Shown here piece by piece: positions 9,821 through 48,800 of a stretch of DNA of 64,000 nt. The position numbers were made by a program, and so were the translations under genes. The DNA lies in NCBI GenBank assembly GCA_905221605.1, contig CAJNDS010000001.1, positions 1,404,525-1,468,524 on the forward strand. The letters run 5' to 3'. The number at the start of each line of letters is the position of its first letter. Position 1 is the first letter of the stretch. The notes beneath the pieces are model-generated. The model did not search any database. It was not told the DNA's origin and worked only from the letters and a program-made list of their open reading frames with translations. Origin of the DNA: Symbiodinium natans (lineage: Eukaryota > Sar > Dinophyceae > Suessiales > Symbiodiniaceae).

Positions 9821-12800
9821 GTCTGATATCCCAAGCCCAAAAACAGTACTTGGAGGTTTCTGGGTACTTATAACCTCAATTATAAGTCTAGTTGTAACCT
9901 ACCTAGAGGCCCTAGGACGCTTAGAAGTACAGCTATAGTTGGGGTTGTAAGAACCCTGAACCTCAAAGTAGATCTACCCCTAAGCCTGCAAACCCAAAAA
10001 AAGCAGAGAGATTTAGGGGCTTAGGGCTGCGGGGGGCTGGGGCGAAGGCTTCCTGGCGAGCGTGGGACACTTGACAGAAAAAGCGACGAAGTTGAAGGAC
10101 TTGAATGTGAGTGCCAGCAACAGTTTGGCCTCGAAAGGGGGCACATCGCCCACTTGCTCAAAGTTCCTAGGTAGGATAAGGGAGACCCTTAAACGGGGAC
10201 CCTTCTGAACCCTCTTCTGGCTCTCTTAAACAAGGACCTTATTCAGAGGGTCTATATCCCCAAACGTCCCCCTAATCCTATCCCCTAAAAGTCCCGAAGA
10301 CGCAGATGAGAAACTTGAGAACCTTGTGACGAACGGCCTGCTCACAAGCACGGCAAGACAAGCATCAAGAAGGCGAACATCGTTTAGGGGTTTAGGGTGT
10401 AGGGTTTAGGGTTTAGGGTTGTGTTGTTGTCATCTTCCAGTCAGCAGCTCCAGTCAGTGCTCATGGGTCGTTCAAAAGCCCCCCTGAGGATTCGTTTTGA
10501 TTCATACAAATGTGTTTAAATTATATATGTACATATATATATATATAATTCAGGGAATATTAAACTCATTATAGTTGTGTTAAGGTTCTAAAGGGAGTAT
10601 AGCTTTCTGCTGATGTCCGTGAAAAGAAGCCTGTCATCACTGCTCTTACCCTATGGTACGTACGATGGCAAGTGGACTGCTGAACTTCGTCCGCAAGCCG
10701 ACTCCGCTGTGTGTATGTGTGCTTAGGACGGTTTAGGACATGGGAATTCAGGATTCGTATCTGAGGACACGAGGACCCCACCACGTTTCTGCATGTATAT
10801 GTGTACATATGCATATATATATATATATATATATATGTATACATCTGTACATATCCATGTATACATATATTCATATGTACATGGGTGTTGTAAGTTGGGA
10901 TGTTCCCCCTTATACTGACAGTCCTTAACCGGGATCATATTTTGGGGTACTATATTCCCCATGAAGGACTGTTCGTATGAGGGGAGAACATCCCAAGTTG
11001 TAAGACAAGTAACAGGCGTTCGTGTTCAATGAGGGCTAAGACGACCATGTGGCTCTACGCTTACGACAACCGCAAATCCAAAACCCAATACCCTGAACCC
11101 AATAGGGTTTAGCGTTAAGGGTTTAGGGTCTAGAAATTAGGGGCTTTTAGGAGAACCCCTAAACCCCCCCCCCCCGTCTCCCAAAAAGTACATGCACAAA
11201 CTAACAAAACGAATTCAAACACACATAAAAGTGTAAATATGAATACATACATCGAAATACTTCTACTCATATATGTTCATATAGATAGATAGATATATAT
11301 ATATATATATATAAATACATATACATCAAGAATATATATATATATATCTATATATATATATATATATATGTAGATATGTGTATACATAGAAGTGCTCCCC
11401 TCCCAAGACCAGACATCCCGAATCGGACACCCCAAACGCCGAAGCCGAAGCCCCCCCCCCCCCCCTTCAAGCCTTTCGGCTCCTTCCCTCTCAGAAGGAG
11501 GTTTTAGGCGGTTCAGGGTTTCGGGTGTGGGGTTTAGGGTTTCGGGCTTCGTGTTCATGAAGCTCCTTAACACCTCCTAGCAGCCCCTAAACAGCCCTTG
11601 GAAGCCTTCAGCTTCTTGAGCCTGGCAGGCGCCTGTCATGCGCCGGAATCCGGGCGCCTGAGCCTTGCCGAGAAATCCAGAGGAGCGCCATCTTCTGTGG
11701 GGTTTAGGGTTCAGGGAAGGAGGGGCAAACCCTAAACCCCTAAGACCCTACACCCTTATAAGCCCTAGAGTCCCTAAACCCTGGCGCGCTTTGCTCAGGA
11801 CTAAGGGCCCTGGGGCTCTCAGAGAGATGCCCTTGTAGACACTTTTAGGCATCCTGCCCTGCGCTTCACGTGCTTGAACCATGCTCAAGATCCAGCGGCC
11901 ACCGCTTTGGGCTTGTGCTCACAATGGCGTAGGCCAAACCCTAAACCCTAAACCCTAAACCCTGAACCCTGAACCCTGAAGCCTAAACCCTAAACCCTAA
12001 ACCCTAAACCCTAAACCCTAAACCCTAAACCCTAAACCCTGAACCCTGAACCCTAAACCCTAAACCCTAAACCTTTAAACCCTAAACCCTAAGCCCTAAA
12101 CCCTAAACCCTAAACCCCCAGACCCTCAAGCCTTAGCCTTGAAACCCTCTACCCCCCCAAGCCCCCAAAAGCTCTCAAACCCCCGTAGCTCGGAAGGCTG
12201 GTTCTTAGTACTTGTAGGGAATGAGGGAATGAGGCACCGTGTATGGTCCCTTAAAGGTTTATAATATATATATATATATATCATATATAATATATAATAT
12301 AATATATATATATAGGGTACCTCATTCCCTCATTCCCTACTAAGAACCAGGGGGTATAGGTAGCGGAAACATCTCCTGATATCCCAAAGGTGAAGCCTTT
12401 TTCTCCCTTGGAAGCTCAGCCAGTAAGCCAGTTAGCTTAGCTGTTTTGGTGCATGGTTTGGGGCGTAAGCCCCGAACGGTTGGAGGCTCTGGAGACCAAA
12501 AGTCCTTCCAAATAAGGCCTAAACCCTAAACCCTGAAGCCGTGAAGAGCTGACTTAAGCCCTCAACCCTGACCTAAACTGCTGGAGCCTGATGTACGTTA
12601 CCTGGTTCCCCTACTCCCTTAAAGCCCGATCGCCGACAGGAGCTGCCCAAACTGCCCAGAACACCTAGGGCCAGCGGCATACCAAAAAGGCGGTGTGTGG
12701 GAGCCCCTCGGGTTCCAATGGTGTGGGGTTTGGGCTTGAGGCTTCGATTCCAAGAGCTGTTTGTGTTTTATTTCCACCTCCCCCCCTCACTCTCTCGCTC

Positions 12801-13674
12801 TCGCTCTGGCTCTCGCTCTCGCTCTATCTATATCTCTCTCTCTCTCTCTCCCTCTCCCTCTCTCTCTCTCTTTTTTTTTTTTCTCTCTCTCTCTCTCTCT
12901 CTCTCCTTCCGGTGTGTGCTTGTCAGACTTTGCGTTATAACTGTGTAGTTTGTTGTTTTAGTTGTGTCATGTGTTTGTGTATTTTATTGATTTGTTATGT
13001 TGTGTTTAGCTTATATTGGGGTGGGGTCCAGGGATTTATCTAATGGTTTGTTCTGGCCGCAAGCGTGCTTTATTGGTTTGTTCTGGTGTTCCTTGGACTA
13101 GTACAATTCTGACAGCGTGTTTTTGGATATTGGAGGAGTACGGAGGGGGGGGGGGTGCATAACACGTGAGATCCTGAGAGCCTGAGAGGTTGAAGAACCC
13201 GACTGTTGCATCTGAAGTCTTATCCTGTCTTTTCACCCTAGAATTCTTTCTCTTCATTCTTATCTTGAGTCTTGACCTGCGGTTTCTCCTCAGCTTCGCG
13301 AGAATTAGTTCCCAAAGGGCTTAGGGGTGAGAATCCTAAGTTAAGATGGAGTTGATCAGCTGAGTCGCGAAGGTAACAGCCAGGTGCGGTTCGCTCACTT
13401 CGTTCTCTCTTCCCTATCCTTGTCTCACTTGGATCTGGTTGACACTCTTGAAACTACCCAACAAAGCTCCACCTCACAGCAGGCCCCTGAACCCTGAATC
13501 CTAAACCCCAAGCCCTAAACCCTAAACCCTACATCCTGAACCCTAGCCCTAGACCACCATGTGTGGCTAGCCGAACTTTGGTGTTCAGATAGTCCTGTGT
13601 TCTGCGATTCAGAATTCCAAAAAGAGCTCCAAGATTTGAGCAGCTGGTTTGCAGATACCGACCAGATGCGCTAA
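9796..13674 (+). CDS. unrecognised multi-exon gene
   Basis: Phase-compatible exons: 9796-9820 (ATG, MGLRRGLR), 10048-10110 (FLASVGHLTEKATKLKDLN), 10300-10381 (ADEKLENLVTNGLLTSTARQ), 10603-10708 (SVKRSLSSLLLPYGTYDGKW and TAELRPQADSA), 11041-11071 (TTMWLYAYDN) and 11629-11696 (HAPESGRLSLAEKSRGAPSS). Later candidates are 13384-13482 and 13571-13674. A short leader follows a possible trans-splice acceptor (TTTCAGTCAG, 9777-9780). I recognise no domain. The small basic N-terminus could be a targeting signal, but that is a guess. Introns hold a family VI hairpin, an AT repeat and a family II hairpin. That six consecutive joins keep phase supports a real gene. Confidence 0.6.
9851..9977. mobile_element. 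hairpin element family VI, copy 1
   Basis: ACTTGGAGGTTTCTGGGTAC ... GAACCCTGAACCTCAAAGTA; inverted ends. Copies at 31343-31485 and 54111-54272. Lies in the first intron of the unrecognised gene. Confidence 0.7.
10048..10110 (+). CDS. unrecognised gene, exon 2
   Basis: Reads FLASVGHLTEKATKLKDLNV. The donor GTGCCA at 10111 keeps phase with the exon at 10300. The stronger-looking GTGAGT at 10107 does not. Confidence 0.55.
10300..10381 (+). CDS. unrecognised gene, exon 3
   Basis: Reads ADEKLENLVTNGLLTSTARQ then ASRRRT. The donor GTTTAG is itself the first unit of TTTAGGG-like sequence. Confidence 0.55.
10603..10708 (+). CDS. unrecognised gene, exon 4
   Basis: Acceptor GAGTATAG. Reads FLLMSVKRSLSSLLLPYGTY then DGKWTAELRPQADSA. 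GT donor. Phases fit on both sides. Confidence 0.6.
10795..10880. repeat. AT/CATA microsatellite
   Basis: (TA)n with TACATA flanks. Confidence 0.9.
10892..11000. mobile_element. hairpin element family II, copy 1
   Basis: TTGGGATGTTCCCCCTTATA ... GGGGAGAACATCCCAAGTTG; long inverted ends. It ends 40 bp before an exon. Copies at 40885-40995, 51776-51878 and 53869-53970. Confidence 0.8.
11041..11071 (+). CDS. unrecognised gene, exon 5
   Basis: Acceptor GGCTAAG right after a family II hairpin element. Reads TTMWLYAYDN plus one base. GC donor. Confidence 0.5.
11281..11372. repeat. AT microsatellite
   Basis: Several (TA)n and TAGA runs. Confidence 0.9.
11629..11696 (+). CDS. unrecognised gene, exon 6
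   Basis: Acceptor CCTGGCAG. Reads RACHAPESGRLSLAEKSRGA then PSS. GT donor, followed by TTTAGGG-like sequence. Confidence 0.5.
11936..12120. repeat. CCCTAAA/CCCTGAA array
   Basis: About 25 units with small blocks of CCCTGAA. Confidence 0.95.
12201..12350. mobile_element. hairpin element family VII, copy 1
   Basis: TGGTTCTTAGTACTTGTAGG ... (TA)n ... CATTCCCTACTAAGAACCAG. Good inverted repeats of about 25 bp; the loop has become a TA microsatellite. Confidence 0.85.
12777..12906. repeat. CT-rich microsatellite
   Basis: (CT)n with a T run; transcribed-strand pyrimidines. Confidence 0.95.
13384..13482 (+). CDS. candidate late exon of the unrecognised gene
   Basis: Acceptor ACAGCCAG. An open 33-codon stretch reads VRFAHFVLSSLSLSHLDLVD then TLETTQQSSTSQQ. 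GC donor. Assignment to this gene rests on position only. Confidence 0.35.
13571..13674 (+). CDS. candidate terminal exon
   Basis: After acceptor GGCTAG, one frame reads AELWCSDSPVFCDSEFQKEL then QDLSSWFADTDQMR and stops with TAA. Another frame reads PNFGVQIVLCSAIQNSKK and stops earlier with TGA. I cannot decide which is used. The next gene starts 550 bp downstream. Confidence 0.35.
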
Positions 13675-13917
13675 CCCCACCAAACCTCCCAAACACTAAA
13701 CTTAATTATGAAACGCCCTTAACCCTAAACAACCCAACCAAACCCAAACCCCAAAGAATCTTCAACATTCTTCAATCCCCTCCCAGAGAAAGCCTCACAT
13801 CATCATCCACTGGCCATTCGCAACTAGGTAGTCCCTCGGTTTTATGTTCTCCCTTATTCGGTTTTAGAGTGGCTATTTGCGATTATGTTTCAGAGGGGTT
13901 TAAGGGCCATACTAGCC

Positions 13918-14164
13918 AAGACCCTAAACCCTATGCCCTATGCCCTAAACCCTAAACCCTAAACCTAAACCCTAAACCCTAAACCCTAAACCCTAAACCC
14001 TAAACCCTAAACCCTAAACCCTAAACCCTAAACCCTAAACCCTAAACCCTAAACCATAAAACCTAAACCCTAAACCCTAAACCCTAAACCCTAAACCCTA
14101 AACCCTAAACCCTAAACCCCAAACCCCAAACCCTAAACCCTAAACCCTAAACCCTAAACCCTAC
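13918..14164. repeat. CCCTAAA array, about 245 bp
   Basis: More than 30 almost perfect units just upstream of the U2AF2 start; it could serve as spacer or promoter context. Confidence 0.95.
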
Positions 14165-14189
14165 ACTCACCGGCGGCTCCCCTCTTTTT

Positions 14190-14223
14190 TGCGGCTCGAG
14201 CTTCGTGGGCCCGCGCCGCAGCG
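14190..14223 (+). promoter_or_regulatory. candidate spliced-leader acceptor and 5' leader of U2AF large subunit
   Basis: A pyrimidine tract (CCCCTCTTTTTT) and an AG at about 14197-14198, 25 nt before the ATG. Dinoflagellate nuclear mRNAs receive a 22-nt leader by trans-splicing at such AGs. The AG of CCGCAG just before the ATG (14218-14219) is an alternative. Confidence 0.45.
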
Positions 14224-42163
<27,940 letters not shown>

Positions 42164-42307
42164 GTGCCTAGCTCAGCCAAGGTTCAGCACATCTACACAC
42201 ACACACACAAAACACACTTTTTTCTATATATATATATATATATATGTAGGGTTACAGAGGCCCAGCCACAAACCCACAAATGAACGGCCCTGCCACACAT
42301 TACGCAA

Positions 42308-42457
42308 TGCTTAAGTATGTCGATCTTGAACATAATCCCGCAAAGGTTCTCCCCCTGATGGGTGATGGGCGAGAGACCGGGCGAGGAGAAGAGTTTAGTT
42401 ATACTCTAACAACCCCACACCGCGGTAGCAAACGCGCAGCGATAACTGGGTTATGAG
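42308..42457 (+). CDS. small open frame downstream of U2AF2, unrecognised
   Basis: A 49-codon frame from ATG, starting MLKYVDLEHNPAKVLPLMGD and ending in TGA. It is unique sequence in a repeat-poor island. It could hold the missing U2AF2 end, a separate small gene or chance. Confidence 0.25.
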
Positions 42458-43589
42458 CACCGCAAATCTTAAACCCTAAACCCCTCAACCCTAAATACCT
42501 AAACCCCTAAACCCCTAGACCCCTAAACCCCCCAAAACCCCTAAACTGGCCCTAAACCCCTAAACCCCTAACACCCCTACACCCTAAACCCCAAACCTCC
42601 AAGTAATGCTTCGCCAAAGGTTCAAGCTCTGGTCCACCTGAGCCGCTGCCCACGGCGCGGCGGCCCTGGACCATTCGACCTGGGCCTTCAGTTGCCTACG
42701 TTTTTTTTTTGTTGGGGAGGGGGGGGGGGGGGGGGTCAGGGTTTAGGGTTTGGGGTTTCGGCTTTAGGGTTCAGGGTTTAGGGTTTAGGGTTTAGGGTTC
42801 AGGGTTCAGGGTTCAGGGTTTAGGGTTCGAGGCGGGGGTGGGGGCGTAGGGTGGTTTGGATGGGTTTAAGTTTTTCTTGGTTCTCATGATACGTTTGGTT
42901 GTGTTGTACGATTTCGCATATTCTACTCGTGAGCTGCGAAGTAAGATGACATGAAATGTGGGGGTGGTGTGGGGTGGGGTGGGTGGGTGGGGGGGGGGGG
43001 GGGGTTGGGATTTTTGAGTTCAGGCGATTTGCCTACAATGTTGGGGGAGATGCTTGTAACCATTGGGGCTATATCCTCAGGGTCCAGCTAACTATGGGGT
43101 TTCGAGCTTCAGGCTGCAAGCGTCGGCTTTTTGGGGCGTTTGTTTGCTCTTCTTCTTCTTCTGCCATGTATTTTCGGCATGGGGGTTTGGGTGCTTACAG
43201 GTTTGTTTCCGTTTCGGAGGTCGCAGGAATCCTGTTTCGACGTAATCATCGGGTTAGCAAGCCCAACCCCCAGAACCCAAAACCCTAAACCCTAGCCCTA
43301 CCCCCTTCTTGCATGTCTACGTCTGGCCGTTGTCAAGGTCCCAGGCAGCCCGGGATTCAGACAAACAAGCCCTGAACCCCTAAAAACTTGCCCTAAACAG
43401 CAGTTCCTAGACCCAAACCCTTCTATAAGCCCTAGAGCCTCAACCCTATAAACCACAAGTTCCTAAACACCAAGTTCCCCAACCCAAACCTTCAATTCCT
43501 CAACCCGAAACCCTAAACCCAAACACAACCCCCTAGTCCCAAACCGTTAGTTCCTGGACCCCGAGACCCTGAACCCTGAGCCTAAAACC

Positions 43590-43650
43590 CTAAACCCTAA
43601 ACCCTAAACCCTAAACCCTAAACCCTAAACCCTAAACCCTAAACCCTACT
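43590..43650. repeat. CCCTAAA array
   Basis: Nine units; another array of about ten units is at 44590-44652. Confidence 0.95.
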
Positions 43651-43837
43651 TCATCTTCCACTATCCAACCCAGGGTTTTCACATCGAAATCCACGCACGT
43701 CAAAGCAATCACCCGCAGTTTGGGTCTAGGCGCAAACCTTAAACCTTAAACCCTATACACCCTACACCCTAAGCCGCAAACCCTAAACCCTAAAAAACCC
43801 TAATTCAAATCATGCCTACGTTGGGGTCTAAAGTCCA

Positions 43838-43945
43838 TACAGAGAGCCAACTTTGGGCTGACTTGGAGCGTGAGGGATTGATCTTCAAGAGAAGTTCTCA
43901 ACCGGAGATCAGGAAGCTCTTGATTAGGATTAGCTCTCAACACCC
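43838..43945 (+). CDS. coding-like island, possible 5' exon of the methyltransferase gene
   Basis: Open frame SQLWADLEREGLIFKRSSQP then EIRKLLIRISS, after CATACAGAG. Good codon flow, no family recognised. Confidence 0.4.
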
Positions 43946-44216
43946 CTAAACCCTAAACCCTAAACCCTAAACCCTAACCCCGAAACCCTGAACCCTATAC
44001 CCTAAACCCTAAACCCTAACCCCATCCCTCACAAAGGAGCCGCTGTCAACCGAGCCGCGACGTTACGGCGATGCGTAACAAGCAGAGAGAGTTGATCCTG
44101 AAGAGGGTTTAGGCTTCAGCGTTTAAGGTTTGGGGTTATAGGGTTTAGGGTTGAAGGTTTGGTGTATATAAGGTCTACTGCCCTTTGAACTCCTCCGGTT
44201 TAGATTCAGTGGGGTA

Positions 44217-44450
44217 TTGTTGGTTTTGCTTCAGGGCTTCGGCAGATTAAGCCATACATGGTTTAGGGCATCACTCACCAGCTCATCTTGTGCTGTCGGC
44301 CTCGTGTGCAAAGAGGATGTTTCGTCTCACTCACGCCGTCATGCAAGAATGACCCAGAAGAGAGTCGACGAAAATGAGCGGAACTCTTGGGCGATGTGCA
44401 AGCCATGTGGGGCTGTTCGAAACCACAACCCTGAAACTCCTAAACCCTAA
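44217..44450 (+). CDS. coding-like island with several open frames, ownership unknown
   Basis: All three frames are partly open (for example PAHLVLSASCAKRMFRLTHA in one, RRHARMTQKRVDENERNSWA in another). Without a homologue I cannot choose. It lies between U2AF2 and the methyltransferase gene. Confidence 0.2.
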   Translation: MLVLLQGFGRLSHTWFRASLTSSSCAVGLVCKEDVSSHSRRHARMTQKRVDENERNSWAMCKPCGAVRNHNPETPKP

Positions 44451-44688
44451 ATCCGTCTGCCCTAAACCCCAAACCCTGCCAGCCCCCTCTCAGAGAGCCC
44501 AAAACCCCGTAATTAAGGAATAAAAAGTATAACGCAACCTTGGACTCTACAGGGATCTTATTAGTATGATTTAAGGTATATTCCTGATTGAACCCTAAAC
44601 CCTAAACCCTAAACCCTAAACCCTAAACCCTAAACCCTAAACCCTAAACCCCAAGCCGCAGCCAGGGCTCTGTTGTTGCACCCGCAGC

Positions 44689-44722
44689 CCATGGTTCAGG
44701 ACGACAACCTGGTAGTGCAGAG
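44689..44722 (+). CDS. candidate small exon
   Basis: Acceptor CACCCGCAG. Reads PMVQDDNLVVQ, then GT and a TTTAGGG array. Phase relation to later exons is not established. Confidence 0.3.
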
Positions 44723-45604
44723 TGGTTTAGGGTTTAGGGTTTAGGGTTTAGGGTTTAGGGTTTGGCGGACAAAGCTCAAGCTTAGGACTCGAGGGTTTTA
44801 AGGTTTTGTAGGGTTCGCAAGCGCCTGCCACCGGTCTTGTTGAGCAAATCTGCCTGTAGATGGGCCGAGTTAGCCATAGTTCTATCGCGCATTAGCACGA
44901 GTAATGTAATAGTAGGTATCAATCTTGGACAAGCACGTTTTTGGCGGCGGCCTTTTGTTGCAATTACCTATATAGTTTGGAGGGCTTCAGGGTTTGAGGT
45001 GCGGAAAGGGGATTTCGGGAGCTGGGTCGGGATGGGGCCGCTCCGCTTGCTGGCCGTGGCCCTCTTGTCTGAGACTCAGCTCCCAGGGAAGTTGGTAAGG
45101 TCTAGGGTTTGGGGGTTTGGGGGTTTGGGGGTTTGGGGGTTTGGGGTTTAGGGTTTAGGGGTCCAAGCCGCGCTTTTCTGATTTCGCCCTTCGTTGGGTG
45201 CTGGGTGAGTGTTCTGAGAAATCCGCATTTCCCCCCCCCCCGCCCCCTACCAGCACCTGCACCGCACGTTTGGGGGTTGTGTTGAGGGTTTGGGGTTGAG
45301 GTTGAGCAGCCCGGTAAAGGTGCATTTCCAAGACAAGCATCATGTCAGACATCACAGAGGTTAATACCCCCTGGATTCTCAAAATGCACCTTGATTCATA
45401 CTGAGTGCTCCAATGCTTTCGCTGTTATTGAGACTCCCCTCCCCTCCCCCCCCCAAACCCTCCCCCCTCCACCCTCTTCACCGACGCCAGCCTTGAGGCC
45501 TCTAATAAACCCTAAACCAATGGTTTAGGGTCTATAGGGTTTAGGGTTTAGGGTTCAATCAGGAATAGTAAACCATTCTCATTCTATTCTCGGGCTTGGG
45601 GTCG

Positions 45605-45835
45605 AGAGGTTAAGGGTTTCTGGGGTTTAGGGTTTATAGGGTTTAGGGTTTACAGGGTTTGGGGTTTTTAGGGTTTATAGGGTTTATAGGGTTTATAGGG
45701 TTTATAGGGTTTATAGGGTTTATAGGGTTTATAGGGTTTATAGGGTTTATAGGGTTTATAGGGTTTATAGGGTTTATAGGGTTTCAGGGTTTATAGGGTT
45801 TATAGGGTTTATAGGGTTTATAGGGTTTAGGGTTG
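45605..45835. repeat. array of TTTATAGGG nonamers
   Basis: About 20 units, the reverse complement of the CCCTATAAA variant seen at 3300-3380 and at 46660-46790. Confidence 0.95.
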
Positions 45836-45842
45836 AGGGGAG

Positions 45843-45892
45843 CCACCCAAAGCAAATTCTCCGTATTCTGGGAAGCCCCGAAGTGTTCGCAG
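45843..45892 (+). CDS. methyltransferase gene exon, upstream of array intron
   Basis: Reads PPKANSPYSGKPRSVR plus two bases, ending in CGCAG. Joins in phase to 45982 if the array between is an intron. Confidence 0.5.
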
Positions 45893-48800
45893 GTCCGGCT
45901 TGCTCTAATCCCTAAACCCTAAACCCTAAACCCTAAACCCTAAACCCTAAACCCTAAACCCTAAACCCTAAACCCTCGGAGGTCCGGCTTGCTGGTCCAG
46001 GGCCAGGAGGAAGTGGCAGCATCACTCCCCTTCCTCGAGGAGGGCTACTGCACCAAAACCCGAAGCTTTGGTGGCACGATGGGGGGTGTAGGGTTTAGGG
46101 TTTAGGGTCTGGGGTTTGGGGTTTGGGGTTTAGGGTTTAGGGTTAGGGTTTAGGGTTTAGCCAAATATAGATCTCCCAAATAGGAGGATTCTCTTAAAGT
46201 AAGGACCCCAAGCAGGTATCCCTATTTTCGCAAACCCCCACATGGCTTTCTTGAGGTGCGGCGATTTCGGGTTTCCAGCTTACGCGGGTTTCGAATCCCA
46301 AACCCTAAGCCCTGAGGCAACACAAAGGCAGGGTAAACCCTAAAACGCTAAACCTTTAGGGTTTGGGGTTTGGGGCTTAAAGGGTTCAGTTTTTGGGTTT
46401 CAGAGTTGCGTTTATAGAGTTTTTTTAAATTAAAAGCGAAACAAACTAGGTAGGGGCTAGCGTTTCTTTTTCTTGGGGGTTTTGGGTTTTGAGGCATTGG
46501 GGTCTAGGGCAGCAGCCCAGCCCAGGCACTGATGGGGCAGCTAGGATGTCTGAGTCCATTGACATCGCGAGCATGGACTGCGGCTTCCTCAGCAGATGGG
46601 TTTCTTAAGTGCCTACATGGTCCGCAATGGCCCCTAAACCCTCTAAAGCCATGAAACCCCCTATAAAGCCTGTAAACCCTATAAACCCTGAGAACCCTAT
46701 AAACCCTGAGAACCCTATAAACCCTGAGAACCCTATAAACCCTGAGAACCCTATAAACCCTATAAACGCTGAGAACCCTATAAGCCCCCAAACACCAAAG
46801 ATCCAGGCACGCGGATCATGGAGTTCGTGTACATCTCGCGGCTGAAGATCTGGCAGCAGCTAGACCAGCACCTGGCAGAGCCTTGATCAGCCAATAGTCG
46901 AGCTTTTTCGGGTTTAGGGTTTCAAGGGTTATGGGTTTAGGGTTAAGGGGTTAGATTTTAGGGCTTAGGGTTTAGGGTTTAGGGTTTTCTCCTTTTGCGA
47001 GGCCTGCAAGGCTAAACCCGCCCTAAACTCTAAACCCTTAAAACCATAAACGAATCAGAGACCTCAAAGACATAGAGCCCCAAAAAACCCTTAGACAACC
47101 CTGAAACCCACATACCCTGTGGACCCCCCAACCTGAAGCCACTCCTTTCTTGCAAAAAGGATGTCAATGCCAGTTTGCCGGCTGAGCCATTGCGGATCAG
47201 CCGCTTCGCTTGGTAGTGGGGTCTGGGGCTTAGGGTTTCGGGTCTAGGGCTTTCAGTGAGTGCTCGAGTCCGGAGCACCCTAAACCCTAAACCCTAAACC
47301 CTAAACCCTAAACCCTAAACCGCGGTTTTAGGGTCTAGGGGCTTTCGCGTTTGAGCCTCTGGGGGGTTGCTTGGGGTTTGGCGCTGTGGAGAAGGAGGCT
47401 CAGGAAGCTTTTAACCTCTGAGTCCCGGGATAAACAGGGCTCAGGTTTTCTAAGACCGCAAGCCCCAAGCCCCAAACCCCAATACCCTTATCCCCAAACC
47501 CTAAACCCCAATACCCTTATCCTCAAACCCTAAACCCCAATAACCTAAACCCCAAACCCTAAATCCCGAACCCCGAAAAACTCTGAACCCTAAGCCCCCA
47601 ATTTCCTAAACCCCAAACCCTAAGCTTCAAGCCCGAAAAGCTCTGAACCCTCAACCTGAAGCGACTGGAGGTTCACGCCCTTAAGCCTAAACCCTGACCC
47701 TAAACCCTCAACCCTCAAGCGCCTGGAGGTTCGCGCGCCTCCTCCCTGCTGTCGGCCCACGTCCACATCACCACGGCGGTGTCATCCCAGCGGGCAGAGT
47801 CTTGCTGTCAAATGTTGCTTGTTGCCCTAAACCCTAAACCCTAAACCCTAAACCCTAAAACCCTAAACCCTAAAACCCTAAAACCCTAAACCCTAAACCC
47901 TAAACCCTAAACCCTAAACCCTGAATCCTAAACGGCCCTAAGCCCTAAACCCTCAGGAGTGCTTCTCGGAGCACGTCCGGCTCTTGCTCACCGTGAGCCT
48001 GCGGCGCATGAAGGCGCTGGCGACGTCACAGGTCCGCTTCGGGGGGTCGGGATTTGTTGGGGTTTAAGGTTTAAGGTCTAGGGTTTGAGGTTTATAGGGT
48101 TCAGGATTTAGGGTGGGTCTTGAGGTTCTATGGCTTTTCGTTTTGGCCCGTGGGCGGACTCACCTTAGCTTCGTGAGAGAGTGCCAGAGCGCAAGAGTGC
48201 ACGAGTGGCAGAGTGCAAAAGTGTAAGAGTGCAGGAGTTCTGTCTCTGTCTGTCTCTGTGTATCTGCTTTGTCTTTGTCTGCGTCCGTCTGTTTCTGTCA
48301 GTCTGCATCTGTCTGTGTCTGTCTCTGCCTGTCTGTCCCGGTGCTGTTGTTTCCTGCGCATCTAGTTTACTGCTGAGCTTCGGTTGCTTCTGTGCCTTCC
48401 ACAGGTGAAGCAGCTCTGGCATGCCAGCCAGGACGGTTCTGAAACCCTAAACCCTAAACTTTAAACCCTAAACCCTAAAACCAGCAGCCCCCGCACCCCA
48501 AACCCTAAACCCTGGCCCCTGAATGCCAAACCGGCAAGCCCTCAACCCCATACCCCAAACCCCAAACCCCAAACCCCAAACCCCAAACCCCAAACCCCAA
48601 ACCCCAAACCCCAAACCCCAAACCCCAAACCCCAAGCCCCAAGCCCCAAACCCCAAACCCTAAACCCTAAACCCTAAACCCTAAACCCTAAACCCTAAAC
48701 CCTAAACCGCAACCCCAGGATGGCTTGGAGGATCCTGAGGGTCCCCACAGGCTGAAGTCATGGCTGACGGATGCCACGGGGTTGCTGGACGCCGACCTGC

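Larger units (their letters stand above)
42164..43837. other. region between U2AF2 and the methyltransferase gene
   Basis: Holds an AT repeat (42225-42246), the 49-codon frame at 42308, degenerate C-type units (42475-42600), a 17-G run (42719-42735), TTTAGGG units (42740-42830), another G-rich tract (42975-43003) and a unique stretch (43010-43260) with open frames but no supportable exon. Confidence 0.5.

Noticed and set aside
10107..10112. GTGAGT as donor of exon 2 in the unrecognised gene
   Set aside because: It is the best-looking donor but breaks phase with the next exon; GTGCCA four bases on keeps it.
46504..46845. Open frames reading NPENPINPENP and VYRVLRVYRVL on opposite strands
   Set aside because: They are translations of an 18-bp higher-order nonamer repeat and carry no protein signal.
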